Assembly (NCBI RefSeq): GCF_013363755.1
Contig: NZ_CP054840.1
Span: forward strand, 3,589,501 to 3,653,500
Reading direction: 5' to 3'
Length of the DNA stretch: 64,000 nt
Source: Comamonas antarctica
GTDB lineage: Bacteria > Pseudomonadota > Gammaproteobacteria > Burkholderiales > Burkholderiaceae_C
The notes under the pieces were generated by a model. The model searched no databases and was not told the DNA's origin. It saw only the letters and a list, made by a program, of their open reading frames with translations. How positions within the stretch are numbered: the first letter of the stretch is position 1; each line of letters starts with the position of its first letter. Shown one piece after another: positions 43,974-54,683 of the stretch. The translations under genes and the position numbers were made by a program.

Positions 43974-44987
43974 TCAGAAGTTGTGGCGAACGCCCACAGC
44001 CAGCGAGCTGAAGTCGGCACCGATGGGGCCGCCGACGTAGCTGATGTTCGAACCGTTGTCGATCTTGGTGTAGTAGCCGTAGACCTTGGTGCGCTTGCTC
44101 AGGTTGTAGTTGTAGCCCAGGGTCCACTGGTTGGCAGCGGTGCCGTCCAGGGTGTTGCCACCGACCTTGATCTTTTCGGCACGGCCGAAGTTGGCGTGGA
44201 ATTCCGAAGCGCCCAGGGTGTACATGCCGGCCAGGCGGTAGGCGTGGCGCTTGGCATCGGCGGTCGTGCCGTTGACGTTGTCCAGCGTGGCGTACTGGTA
44301 GTACGCGCCCAGGGTGAAGGCACCCACAGCATAGGAACCGCGCAGGGCGATCTGCTCGGCTTCGCCGGAGAAGGCACCGAACACGCCTTCAACGGCCTTG
44401 TTGCTGGTGTAGCCCAGGCCCAGGCCCAGGGGACCGGCGTTGTAGTTGGCCGACAGGTCGAAAGCGTTCTTCGCGCCGGGCGCCTTTTCGCTCAGCGAGA
44501 CAGCGCCTTCGGCGCTGAAGCCGCCGAACTTGGGCGAGCGGTAGCCGATCTTGTTCACATCGCGCATCACGTAGGCATACAGCGCGTCGGCCGAAGTACC
44601 GGTGTCGTGGTTGTGCATGCTGATGTAGTCAGCGGTGGCGTAGTACGAATCGGAGATGAAGTTACCCAGACGCACGGCACCGAAAGCGCCCGACAGGTTC
44701 ACTTCGCTCTGGCGGCCGAAGAACTGGGGCGAGGTCACACCCGTGTCGGAAGCGAAACCGCTCTCGAGCTGGAAACCGGCCTTGAGACCGCCGCCCAGGT
44801 CTTCCGAACCCACGATGCCCCAACGCGAGGCGTTGTTTTCCATGGCGGAGCGCGTGACGTCGCCGAGCTTTTGGCGTTCGACCGTAGTGTTCACGCGGCC
44901 GTAGATGGTGACGCTGCTTTGGGCCATGGCGGCCGAGGTGCCAGCGATGGCCAGGACGGCCAGCAATGCGCGTTGAGTGTTGTTCAT
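43974..44987 (-). CDS. Gram-negative outer-membrane porin (Omp32-like)
   Basis: The 337-residue trimeric porin has a signal peptide cleaved after SAAMA, and the mature protein starts QSSVTIYGRVNTTVE. Repeated amphipathic strands (GFQLESGF, RQSEVNLSG) and the C-terminal phenylalanine (VGVRHNF) needed for BAM assembly are present. The type matches the anion-selective porins of Comamonas and Delftia. The leader has a strong stem-loop near its predicted 5' end. It should be highly expressed. Confidence 0.95.
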   Translation of the reverse strand: MNNTQRALLAVLAIAGTSAAMAQSSVTIYGRVNTTVERQKLGDVTRSAMENNASRWGIVGSEDLGGGLKAGFQLESGFASDTGVTSPQFFGRQSEVNLSGAFGAVRLGNFISDSYYATADYISMHNHDTGTSADALYAYVMRDVNKIGYRSPKFGGFSAEGAVSLSEKAPGAKNAFDLSANYNAGPLGLGLGYTSNKAVEGVFGAFSGEAEQIALRGSYAVGAFTLGAYYQYATLDNVNGTTADAKRHAYRLAGMYTLGASEFHANFGRAEKIKVGGNTLDGTAANQWTLGYNYNLSKRTKVYGYYTKIDNGSNISYVGGPIGADFSSLAVGVRHNF

Positions 44988-45013
44988 GGGAGTTCCTAGA
45001 TTTTGAATTCAGT

Positions 45014-45056
45014 TCGAAGTAATCAAGCAAGACTCGTAGGAGTCGACCTACTTCGA
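45014..45056 (-). promoter_or_regulatory. Structured 5' leader of the porin mRNA
   Basis: An outer 8-bp stem TCGAAGTA (45014-45021)/TACTTCGA (45049-45056) encloses an inner hairpin GACTC-GTAG-GAGTC (45031-45044). It lies between a -10-like TAGAAT and the porin ribosome site. A 5'-terminal stem-loop of this sort stabilises ompA mRNA in enterobacteria; the same role is inferred here. Confidence 0.55.
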
Positions 45057-45067
45057 CCATAGGCAAA

Positions 45068-45073
45068 ATTCTA
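45068..45073 (-). promoter_or_regulatory. Candidate -10 box for the porin gene
   Basis: TAGAAT on the minus strand predicts a start near 45061, just before the leader stem-loop. The -35 region is T-rich but not a clear match. Confidence 0.45.
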
Positions 45074-45154
45074 GGATGCCCATCTGCGAGAAAAAAGCTT
45101 CAGGCCCATGACAGCCATCATTTGATGCTTTTTTGCAACATATTGGTGCATGTA

Positions 45155-45189
45155 CGGCCCCTGCACCGCAAGAGTGCACAGGGGCCGCG
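45155..45189. repeat. GC-rich hairpin downstream of the MHS transporter
   Basis: CGGCCCCTG/CAGGGGCCG encloses a 15-base loop and starts 11 bases beyond the transporter stop on the minus strand. There is no T run; it could be a weak terminator or an mRNA 3' stabiliser. Confidence 0.45.
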
Positions 45190-45199
45190 ACGCCCAGGG

Positions 45200-46885
45200 T
45201 CAATCGCCGGCGTAGATATCGATGTCCTTGGTCTCACGCACGAACAGCGTGCCGACGATCGCCGTCATGCCGGCAATGATGATCGGATACCAGAGGCCGC
45301 TGTACATGTTGCCGGTCTGCGCCACGATGGCAAACGACATCGTCGGCAGCAGGCCGCCGAACCAGCCGTTGCCGATGTGGTACGGCAGGCTCATCGAGGT
45401 GTAGCGGATGCGCGTCGGGAACAGCTCGACCAGCATCGCGGCAATGGGACCATAGACCATGGTCACCAGCAGAACCAGGTAGGTCAGGATCACGACCATC
45501 ATCACCTTGTTCATCTTCGCCGGGTCCGCCTTGGCCGGATAGCCGTCGGCCTTGAGCACATCGGCGACCGACTTCTTGAACGCCACGTCCTTTGCCTTGG
45601 CTTCCTCCGCTGTCAGACCCTTGGCCGAGAAGCTGGGGATCTCGGTCGTGCCGATCTTGATCACCGCCGGGGTGCCCGCAGGCGCATCGACGGCGTCATA
45701 GCTGACCGAAGCCGAAGCCAGCACCTGCTTGGCCACGTCGCACGAGCTGGTGAACTTGGCGGTACCGGTCGGATTGAACTGGAACGAGCATTCGGCCGGG
45801 TCGGCAACGATCACCACCTTGTTGCGCTCCTGCGCCGCGGCCAGGTCGGGGTTGGCGGCAGCAGTCAGCGCCTTGAACACCGGGAAGTAGGTCAGCACGG
45901 CCAGCACGCAGCCCAGCATGATGATGGGCTTGCGGCCAATCCGGTCCGACAGCGTGCCGAACACCACGAAGAACGGGGTGGCGATCAGCAGCGCAGCGGC
46001 AATCATCAGGTTGGCGGTGACCGCGTCGACCTTGAGTTGCTGCGTCAGGAAGAACAGCGAATAGAACTGGCCCGTGTACCAGACCACGGCCTGGCCGGCG
46101 GTGAGGCCGAACAGCGCCAGCAGCACGATCTTCAGGTTCTTCCACTGGCCAAACGACTCGGCCAGCGGCGCCTTGGAGGTCTTGCCCTCGGCCTTCATCT
46201 TCTGGAACGCCGGCGATTCGGACAGCGTCATGCGGATCCAGACCGAAATGCCCAGCAGCAGGATCGACACCAGGAAGGGAATGCGCCAGCCCCAGTCGAC
46301 GAAGGCGGCCTCGCCCACCGAGGTGCGCACGCCCAGGATCACCAGCAGCGACAGGAACAGGCCCAGCGTCGCCGTGGTCTGGATCCACGAGGTGTAGGCG
46401 CCGCGGCGGCCATGCGGCGCGTGCTCGGCGACATAGGTGGCAGCGCCGCCGTACTCGCCGCCCAGTGCCAGGCCCTGCAGCATGCGCAGGATGATCAGGA
46501 TCACGGGCGCGGCCACGCCAATCGACGCATAGGTCGGCAGGATACCGACGATGAAGGTCGACAGGCCCATGATCAGGATCGTCACCAGGAAGGTGTACTT
46601 GCGTCCGATCATGTCGCCGAGCCGGCCGAACACCAGCGCGCCGAACGGACGCACGATGAAGCCCGCGGCAAACGCCAGCAGCGCGAAGATGAAGGCCGAA
46701 CCTTCGTCGAGGCCGCTGAAGAACTGCTTGGCAATGATGGCCGCCAACGAACCGTAAAGGTAGAAGTCATACCACTCGAAAACCGTGCCGAGGGATGATG
46801 CAAAGATCACTTTGCGCTCTTCGGATGTCATCGGGCGCGGTGCCGCGCCCTTGACACCCGCGCCGGGTGAAGCGTTGATGGCCAT
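45200..46885 (-). CDS. MHS-family MFS transporter with an extended extracytoplasmic loop
   Basis: The 561-residue metabolite:H+ symporter has about 12 hydrophobic segments. It shows the MHS markers GTVFEWYDFYLYGSLA in TM1, RPFGALVFGRLGDMIGRK (motif A) and LQGLALGGEYGGAATYVAEH. A loop of about 120 residues (about 336-457) with two cysteines interrupts the C-terminal half. That makes it longer than E. coli ProP, KgtP or ShiA (about 430-500). It probably takes up a carboxylate or betaine-like compound, but the substrate cannot be read. It is monocistronic. Confidence 0.88.
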   Translation of the reverse strand: MAINASPGAGVKGAAPRPMTSEERKVIFASSLGTVFEWYDFYLYGSLAAIIAKQFFSGLDEGSAFIFALLAFAAGFIVRPFGALVFGRLGDMIGRKYTFLVTILIMGLSTFIVGILPTYASIGVAAPVILIILRMLQGLALGGEYGGAATYVAEHAPHGRRGAYTSWIQTTATLGLFLSLLVILGVRTSVGEAAFVDWGWRIPFLVSILLLGISVWIRMTLSESPAFQKMKAEGKTSKAPLAESFGQWKNLKIVLLALFGLTAGQAVVWYTGQFYSLFFLTQQLKVDAVTANLMIAAALLIATPFFVVFGTLSDRIGRKPIIMLGCVLAVLTYFPVFKALTAAANPDLAAAQERNKVVIVADPAECSFQFNPTGTAKFTSSCDVAKQVLASASVSYDAVDAPAGTPAVIKIGTTEIPSFSAKGLTAEEAKAKDVAFKKSVADVLKADGYPAKADPAKMNKVMMVVILTYLVLLVTMVYGPIAAMLVELFPTRIRYTSMSLPYHIGNGWFGGLLPTMSFAIVAQTGNMYSGLWYPIIIAGMTAIVGTLFVRETKDIDIYAGD

Positions 46886-47071
46886 GCTGTTGTCTCCTGT
46901 TGGTTATGGGTGCCGCCTGCGGCGGTCACCCCCATTCTTGGAGACGCCACTGACCCCTCTCTGACACCAAACCAACAGGAGCTTGCGCCAAACTGACGCA
47001 GCGCTGACATTCTCGGGTCCAACCCTTGGCCCGCGTTTTGGGATATGAAAATTGCGGCGTTGCGGCCCGCC

Positions 47072-47716
47072 TCAGCCTTTGAGCCCTGACGGCGTGCGCG
47101 GCAGTTCCTCCCAATGCGCGGCATCGAACCAGGGCGCCTGCGCCAGGTAGTCGCGCAGCATGGGAAGACCGTCAAGCCCCCAGAAAATCCTGCCATCCAC
47201 CTCCCATGCGGGCACGCCAAACACGCCCGCCGCTGCGGCCGCGTCGGTATTGGCGCGCAGCCAGTCCTTGGCGCGCTGTGCGGCTTGGTCGTCGGTGCGC
47301 AGCTGGCCCTGCAATTGCTGTTGCAACCCCTCGAGGCGCTGTGCGTCGAGCGCCGGCTGCCCGCCCTGCCAGACATGGCGCAGCAGCGTGCCGGCGACAA
47401 AGCGGTTGATGCTGCCGTCATCGCTGCATTGCAGCGCCAGCCGCAGCAGCGGCAGGGGGTTGAACGGATGCTCCGCCGGCATGTCCAGCGGCACGCCCAG
47501 CGACTGGCCAAGCCAATGCACATGGCGATAGGTCCATTCCCGCTTGGCCGCAATGCCCGCCGGCCCGGGATTGCCATCGCGCTGGAGCAGCGCGCCCAGC
47601 AGCACCGGGCGGTATTGCACCGTGTAGCTCAGGCCCTCGAGCACTTCGGGCATGCGCTCGAAGGCCAGCCACGCATAGGGGGAAACGAAATCGAGGTGGA
47701 AGGTGATGTGTTTCAT
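47072..47716 (-). CDS. DsbA-family 2-hydroxychromene-2-carboxylate isomerase-like protein
   Basis: The 214-residue thioredoxin-fold protein has FVSPYAWLAFERM at the N terminus in place of a CxxC, the hallmark of the glutathione-dependent HCCA isomerase/kappa GST branch. It also shows GVFGVPAWEVDGRIFWG. Such enzymes isomerise aromatic-degradation intermediates, but many family members have unknown substrates. The ATG at 47716 starts MKHITFHLDF; the frame upstream runs into a dispersed repeat and is not coding. Confidence 0.85.
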   Translation of the reverse strand: MKHITFHLDFVSPYAWLAFERMPEVLEGLSYTVQYRPVLLGALLQRDGNPGPAGIAAKREWTYRHVHWLGQSLGVPLDMPAEHPFNPLPLLRLALQCSDDGSINRFVAGTLLRHVWQGGQPALDAQRLEGLQQQLQGQLRTDDQAAQRAKDWLRANTDAAAAAGVFGVPAWEVDGRIFWGLDGLPMLRDYLAQAPWFDAAHWEELPRTPSGLKG

Positions 47717-47756
47717 GTTCGGTCCTAATTGCGAGGCCGGCCGTCCATGCTTCGGC

Positions 47757-47788
47757 CCTTCGACAGGCCCAGGGCTCAGCACGAACGG
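47757..47788 (-). repeat. Dispersed repeat (CTGAGC..TGTCGAAGG family), copy a
   Basis: Reads CCGTTCGTGCTGAGCCC..CTGTCGAAGGG on the minus strand. It is inverted relative to the copy at 47833. Confidence 0.75.
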
Positions 47789-47832
47789 TTGAACCCTCGT
47801 GCCAAGGCTGTCGACGGCTCCCATGGCTTTTA

Positions 47833-47862
47833 TCGTTCGTCCTGAGCTTGTCGAAGGATGAA
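47833..47862 (+). repeat. Dispersed repeat (CTGAGC..TGTCGAAGG family), copy b
   Basis: CGTTCGTCCTGAGCTTGTCGAAGGATGAAG, facing copy a across about 45 bases. Together they fill most of the 156-base gap between the isomerase gene and the DUF1289 gene. Confidence 0.75.
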
Positions 47863-47872
47863 GGGCCAATCT

Positions 47873-48202
47873 CTAGCTGGAAACCACCTGCGCCGGATGC
47901 GCCACCCCCGCCCGCTCCAGCAGCTTGACCCAGATCGCCTGCCGCGTCGCCGCATCCGCCTTGCCCCAGGCGCGCAGTTCTTCCAGCGTGCGAAAGCACC
48001 CCTGGCAATGGCTGCGGTCGGCCGTCATGCGGCAGACGCTGATGCAGGGCGAGGTGACCACGCCGTCGAAGTCCGCGGCAAAGCCGCCTTCGGCCGCGAC
48101 CTGCGCCGCGCGCCGTGCCAGCGCGACCGGAATGTCGATCAGCGGCTTGTCCGCCACGGCCGGTGCCGCGACGACCGGAATGTCAGACAGCGTCACAGAC
48201 AC
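47873..48202 (-). CDS. DUF1289 family small cysteine protein
   Basis: The 109-residue protein has SPCISVCRMTADRSHCQGCFRTLEEL, the DUF1289 four-Cys signature (C-x3-C-x8-C-x2-C), which probably binds zinc or an Fe-S cluster. Its first 20 bases overlap the 3' end of the HMG-CoA lyase gene, so it belongs to that operon. The molecular role of the family is not known. Confidence 0.88.
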   Translation of the reverse strand: MSVTLSDIPVVAAPAVADKPLIDIPVALARRAAQVAAEGGFAADFDGVVTSPCISVCRMTADRSHCQGCFRTLEELRAWGKADAATRQAIWVKLLERAGVAHPAQVVSS

Positions 48203-49109
48203 TCGCCTCCCGTTTCGCCAGCAAGGCCTTGGCCACGCGCGACTGCGTCGGGCGGCCCAGGAAATCGCTGATGTACTGGCCCGCGTCGATCAGCGCATCG
48301 AGGTCGATGCCGGTGTCGATGCCCATGCCGTGCAGCATGTAGACCACGTCTTCGGTGGCGACATTGCCGGTCGCACCCTTGGCGTAGGGGCAGCCGCCCA
48401 GGCCGGCCACCGAGGTGTCGTACTGCCACACGCCCATCTCGAGCGAGGCCAGCGTGTTGGCCAATGCCTGGCCGTAGGTGTCGTGGAAATGGCCCGAAAC
48501 ATCGTCCAGCGCGAAATGCGCGAGCGTGGCCTCGAGCGCGCGCTGCACCTTGAGCGGCGTGCCCACGCCAATCGTGTCGGCCACGCCCACATGCTGCACG
48601 CCAATGCCCTTCATCAGCCCCGCGAGGTAAGCGACGCGCTCGGGCGCGATCTCGCCTTCATAGGGGCAGCCCACGGTACAGGACATCGCGCCGCGCACGT
48701 AGATGCCGGCCGCGCGCGCGGCCTCGACCACGGGGGCGAAGCGCTCGATGCTCTCGGCAATGGAGCAGTTGATGTTGCGCTGGCTGAAGGCCTCGCTGGC
48801 CGCGCCGAACACCACGATCTCGTCGGGGCGGCTGGCCAGCGCGGACTCGAAGCCGCGCAGGTTGGGGGTCAGCACCGAATAGCGCACGCCGGGCTGGCGC
48901 TCGATGCCGGCCATGACTTCGGCGTTGTCGCCCATCTGCGGCACCCATTTCGGGCTGACGAAGCTCGTCACCTCGATCTCGCGCAGGCCCGCGGCCTGCA
49001 GCCGGTGCACCAGTTCGATCTTCACGGCCGCGGGCACCGTCTGTTTTTCATTCTGCAGCCCGTCGCGCGGGCCGACATCCACCAGTTTGACGCGGGAGGG
49101 ATAGGGCAT
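48183..49109 (-). CDS. mvaB: Hydroxymethylglutaryl-CoA lyase
   Basis: Cleaves HMG-CoA to acetyl-CoA and acetoacetate, the last step of leucine breakdown. The 308-residue TIM-barrel protein has DVGPRDGLQNE at the N terminus and the active-site signature GLGGCPYAKGATGNVATEDV with the catalytic Cys in GGCP. It belongs with the MCC genes upstream on the same strand (liuE in other nomenclature). Confidence 0.95.
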   Translation of the reverse strand: MPYPSRVKLVDVGPRDGLQNEKQTVPAAVKIELVHRLQAAGLREIEVTSFVSPKWVPQMGDNAEVMAGIERQPGVRYSVLTPNLRGFESALASRPDEIVVFGAASEAFSQRNINCSIAESIERFAPVVEAARAAGIYVRGAMSCTVGCPYEGEIAPERVAYLAGLMKGIGVQHVGVADTIGVGTPLKVQRALEATLAHFALDDVSGHFHDTYGQALANTLASLEMGVWQYDTSVAGLGGCPYAKGATGNVATEDVVYMLHGMGIDTGIDLDALIDAGQYISDFLGRPTQSRVAKALLAKREASVCDAV

Positions 49110-49160
49110 GGTTTTGTTTCCGTAGGTAGTTGTTGTGATGCGGCGGCGAGGCGTCCGGGG

Positions 49161-50081
49161 TCAATAGCCGCGCGTGCCTTCGACCACGCCGGTCAGCGCC
49201 TCGCCGCGCTCGAGCGCGGCGATCTTGCCGACGATCTGCGCCAGGCAGTCCTCGCGCAGCGTGCGCGCCGAGGTGTGCGGCGTGAGCGTGATGCGCGGAT
49301 CGCGCCGGAAGGCGTGGTCGGCCGGCAGCGGCTCGGTGCGGAACACGTCGAGCGTGGCGCCCGCGACATGGCCCGATTCCAGCTGGGCCAGCAGGTCTTC
49401 CTCGACCAGGTGCGCGCCGCGCGCGACGTTGATCACATAGGCGCCGGGCTGCAATCGCGACAGCGTTGCGGCATTGAGGATATCGCGGGTATCGGGGGTC
49501 AGCGGCAGCAGATTGACAAGCACCCGGCTCGCGCCGAGGAATTCCTCCAGGCTCTCGGCGCCGCTGTAGGTCGTGACGCCCGCCAGCTGGCGCGGCGAAC
49601 GGCTCCAGCCGTTGACCGGGAACTCGAAATGCGCAAGCGCCTGCGCCACGCGCTGGCCCAGCACGCCCAGACCCATCACGCCGACCGGAAAGTCGCGCCG
49701 CTGGCGCGGCTTGCGAAAGGTCCATTCGCCACGCGCCATGTCGGCCGCATAGGCATCGAGTTCGCGGAAGTGGCGGATCACCGCATGGCACACATACTCG
49801 GCCATCTGCACCGCCATACCCGCATCCTCGATGCGCACCACCGGCACGCCCGCGGGCAGCTTCAGCCGCAGCAGGCCGTCGACCCCTGCGCCCAGGTTGA
49901 ACATGGCCTGGAGGCCGGGCTGCTCGTCCATGAATTGCTGCGGCGGCGTCCAGACCACGGCGTAGTCGGCCTGCGGGTCGCCGGGCTGCCAGACCGACAG
50001 TTCGGCCAAGGGCAGCGCGGCGCGCAGCCCCTCGATCCAGGCACGGGGATGGGTGTCGGCGCAGCAAAAGGTGATCTTCAT
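49161..50081 (-). CDS. ghrA: 2-hydroxyacid dehydrogenase (GhrA-like glyoxylate/hydroxypyruvate reductase)
   Basis: The 306-residue NAD(P)-dependent D-2-hydroxyacid dehydrogenase has the dinucleotide motif GVMGLGVLGQRVA, then NLLPLTPDTRDIL, INVARGAHLVEEDLL (catalytic Arg) and LTPHTSARTL (catalytic His). It lacks any membrane or signal segment. It sits between mccA and mvaB in the leucine operon. Its role there is unclear; it may reduce a 2-keto acid such as ketoisocaproate, or it may be a passenger. Confidence 0.9.
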   Translation of the reverse strand: MKITFCCADTHPRAWIEGLRAALPLAELSVWQPGDPQADYAVVWTPPQQFMDEQPGLQAMFNLGAGVDGLLRLKLPAGVPVVRIEDAGMAVQMAEYVCHAVIRHFRELDAYAADMARGEWTFRKPRQRRDFPVGVMGLGVLGQRVAQALAHFEFPVNGWSRSPRQLAGVTTYSGAESLEEFLGASRVLVNLLPLTPDTRDILNAATLSRLQPGAYVINVARGAHLVEEDLLAQLESGHVAGATLDVFRTEPLPADHAFRRDPRITLTPHTSARTLREDCLAQIVGKIAALERGEALTGVVEGTRGY

Positions 50082-50140
50082 GGACGTGGAGCGTAACGCG
50101 GCTTGCCGCCGCGCCCGCCAAAAGCCCTGGTTTTGTGCAT

Positions 50141-52153
<2,013 letters not shown>

Positions 52154-52182
52154 TCTGTCTCCCGGAATTTCGTTGTCTGCGC

Positions 52183-52962
52183 TCATGCGAGCCAGGAAGG
52201 CTTGCGCTTGGAGAGAAAGGCCTGCACGCCTTCCTTGCCCTCGGCGCTGGCGCGGATGGTGGCGATGCCCTCCACGGTGGCGGCAATCAGCCCGGGCTCG
52301 ATCTCGCGTTCGGCCACGTCGATCACCAGCTGCTTGCAGGCGCGCACCGCGGCCGGGCCGGCACTCAGCAGCGGCTTGAGCATGGCGTCGACCTTTTCAT
52401 CCAGCGCGCCCGCGCCGGCGACCTCATGCACGAAGCCGATGCGATGCGCCTCGGCCGCGTCGAAGCGCTCGCCGGTGAGGAAGTAGCGGTGCGCGGCGCG
52501 CGCGCCCATCGCGCGGATCACATACGGACTGATGGTCGCGGGGATCAGGCCGATCTTGACTTCGCTGAGGCAAAAGCCCGCGGTGTCGGCCGCCACCGCC
52601 ATGTCGCAGGCCGCCACCAGCCCCATGCCGCCGGCGTAGACATCGCCCTGCACGCGTGCCAGCGTCGGCTTGGGGCATTCGTAGATCACGCGCAGCATCT
52701 CGGCGAGCTTGCCGGCGTCGTCGCGGTTCTCGTCGCGCGTGTAGTCGGCCATGCGGCGCATCCAGTTCAGGTCGGCGCCGGCGCAGAACGCCGGGCCTTC
52801 GGCCGCGAGCACCACGGCCAGCACATCGGCGCGCGCGCCCACCGTCAGGAAGGCCTGGGTGATATCGGCAATCGCGACATCGCTGAAGGCGTTGCGGATC
52901 TCGGGGCGCGCCAGCGTGATGCGCGCCACGCCGGCGTCATAGGTGATGTGAAGCGTAGACAT
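52183..52962 (-). CDS. liuC: Methylglutaconyl-CoA hydratase (enoyl-CoA hydratase family)
   Basis: The 259-residue crotonase-fold protein has GPAFCAGADLNWMRRM (oxyanion hole) and GDVYAGGMGLVAACDMAVAAD. In the MCC gene context it should hydrate 3-methylglutaconyl-CoA to HMG-CoA. The start at 52962 (MSTLHITYD) follows a GGAG site, 10 bases after the liuB stop. The catalytic Glu positions of crotonase are partly replaced (GL-x-PA), as in the LiuC branch. Confidence 0.9.
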   Translation of the reverse strand: MSTLHITYDAGVARITLARPEIRNAFSDVAIADITQAFLTVGARADVLAVVLAAEGPAFCAGADLNWMRRMADYTRDENRDDAGKLAEMLRVIYECPKPTLARVQGDVYAGGMGLVAACDMAVAADTAGFCLSEVKIGLIPATISPYVIRAMGARAAHRYFLTGERFDAAEAHRIGFVHEVAGAGALDEKVDAMLKPLLSAGPAAVRACKQLVIDVAEREIEPGLIAATVEGIATIRASAEGKEGVQAFLSKRKPSWLA

Positions 52963-52972
52963 GGAGGCTCCT

Positions 52973-54580
52973 TTACATGCGGAACACGCCAAAGCGCGTG
53001 TCCTCGATCGGGGCGTTGCGCGCGGCCGAAAGGCCCAGCGCCAGCACGCGGCGCGTGTCGGCCGGGTCGATCACGCCGTCATCCCAGAGGCGGGCGCTGG
53101 CGTAATAGGGGTGGCCCTGGTCTTCGTACTGCTGGCGGATCGGCGCCTTGAACGCTTCTTCCTCCTCGGCGCTCCACTGGCCGCCGCGGCCCTCGATGCC
53201 GTCGCGCTTGACCGTCGCCAGCACGCTCGCCGCCTGCTCGCCGCCCATCACCGAGATGCGCGCGTTGGGCCACATCCACAGGAAGCGCGGCGAGAACGCG
53301 CGCCCGCACATGCCGTAGTTGCCCGCGCCGAAGCTGCCGCCGATGATGATCGTGAACTTGGGCACGGCCGCCGTCGCCACCGCCGTCACCAGCTTGGCGC
53401 CGTGGCGCGCAATGCCTTCGTTCTCGTACTTGCGCCCGACCATGAAGCCGGTGATGTTCTGCAGGAACACCAGCGGGATCTTGCGCTGGCAGCACAGTTC
53501 GATGAAATGCGCGCCCTTGACGGCCGACTCGCTGAACAGGATGCCGTTGTTGGCGATGATGCCCACCTGCATGCCCTCGATGCGCGCGAAGCCGCAGACC
53601 AGGGTGCTGCCGAAGCGCGCCTTGAACTCGTCGAAGCGGCTGTCGTCGACGATGCGCGCAATGATCTCGCGCACATCGAAGGGCTTGCGCGTATCGACCG
53701 GAATCACGCCATACAACTCCTCGGCCGCAAAGCGCGGCGCCACCGGCGCAGCATCGGCGGCGTCGGGCTGCTTGCTGCGGTTGAGGTGCGAGACCGCGGT
53801 GCGCGCCAGCGCCAGCGCATGCAGGTCGTTCTGCGCCAGGTGATCGGCCACGCCCGAGAGCCGGGTATGCACGTCGCCGCCGCCCAGGTCCTCGGCACTG
53901 ACCACCTCGCCGGTGGCCGCCTTGACCAGGGGCGGGCCGCCGAGAAAGATCGTGCCCTGCTCCTTGACGATGATCGACTCGTCGCTCATGGCCGGCACAT
54001 AGGCGCCGCCGGCCGTGCACGAGCCCATCACCACGGCAATCTGCGCAATGCCCTGCGCGCTCAGGTTGGCCTGGTTGTAGAAGATGCGGCCGAAATGCTC
54101 GCGGTCGGGAAACACATCGTCCTGGTTGGGCAGGTTCGCGCCGCCCGAGTCGACGAGGTAGATGCAGGGCAGGCGGTTCTGCGCCGCGATCTCCTGCGCG
54201 CGCAGGTGCTTCTTCACGGTCATCGGGTAGTAGGTGCCGCCCTTCACCGTCGCGTCGTTGCACACGATCATGCAATCGATGCCGCTGACCCGGCCGATGC
54301 CGACGATCAGGCCCGCGCCCGGCGCGGCGTTGTCGTACATGTCGAGCGCGGCCAGCGGCGCGACTTCGAGGAATGGCGTGCCCGGATCGAGCAATTGCTG
54401 CACGCGCTCGCGCGGCAGCAGCTTGCCGCGCGCCAGATGCTTGGCGCGCGCGGCCTCGCCGCCGCCGGCCAGGATCTTGTCGACCTGGCGGCGCAGGTCC
54501 TGCACCACGGCTTGCATGGCGGCCGCATTGGCCAGGAAATCCGCCGAGCGGGAGTTGAGTCGAGATTCGAGAATGCCCAT
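52973..54580 (-). CDS. liuB: 3-methylcrotonyl-CoA carboxylase, carboxyltransferase beta subunit
   Basis: Transfers the carboxyl group from biotin to 3-methylcrotonyl-CoA. The 535-residue protein starts [15 protein letters not shown] with an AGGGCAAG site. It has the tandem crotonase-type carboxyltransferase domains with [27 protein letters not shown] and [27 protein letters not shown]. First gene of the operon here. No isovaleryl-CoA dehydrogenase gene is upstream; a divergent antiporter gene follows instead. Confidence 0.95.
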   Translation of the reverse strand: MGILESRLNSRSADFLANAAAMQAVVQDLRRQVDKILAGGGEAARAKHLARGKLLPRERVQQLLDPGTPFLEVAPLAALDMYDNAAPGAGLIVGIGRVSGIDCMIVCNDATVKGGTYYPMTVKKHLRAQEIAAQNRLPCIYLVDSGGANLPNQDDVFPDREHFGRIFYNQANLSAQGIAQIAVVMGSCTAGGAYVPAMSDESIIVKEQGTIFLGGPPLVKAATGEVVSAEDLGGGDVHTRLSGVADHLAQNDLHALALARTAVSHLNRSKQPDAADAAPVAPRFAAEELYGVIPVDTRKPFDVREIIARIVDDSRFDEFKARFGSTLVCGFARIEGMQVGIIANNGILFSESAVKGAHFIELCCQRKIPLVFLQNITGFMVGRKYENEGIARHGAKLVTAVATAAVPKFTIIIGGSFGAGNYGMCGRAFSPRFLWMWPNARISVMGGEQAASVLATVKRDGIEGRGGQWSAEEEEAFKAPIRQQYEDQGHPYYASARLWDDGVIDPADTRRVLALGLSAARNAPIEDTRFGVFRM

Positions 54581-54683
54581 GACTTGCCCTGTTTCTGGTT
54601 GTGTCTGGTTTGCCCTAGCGGCAAACGGGGTTTTTTTGTCCATTCAACCGTCTGCGCCCATGGCCGCTGGGGACAATGCCTGG

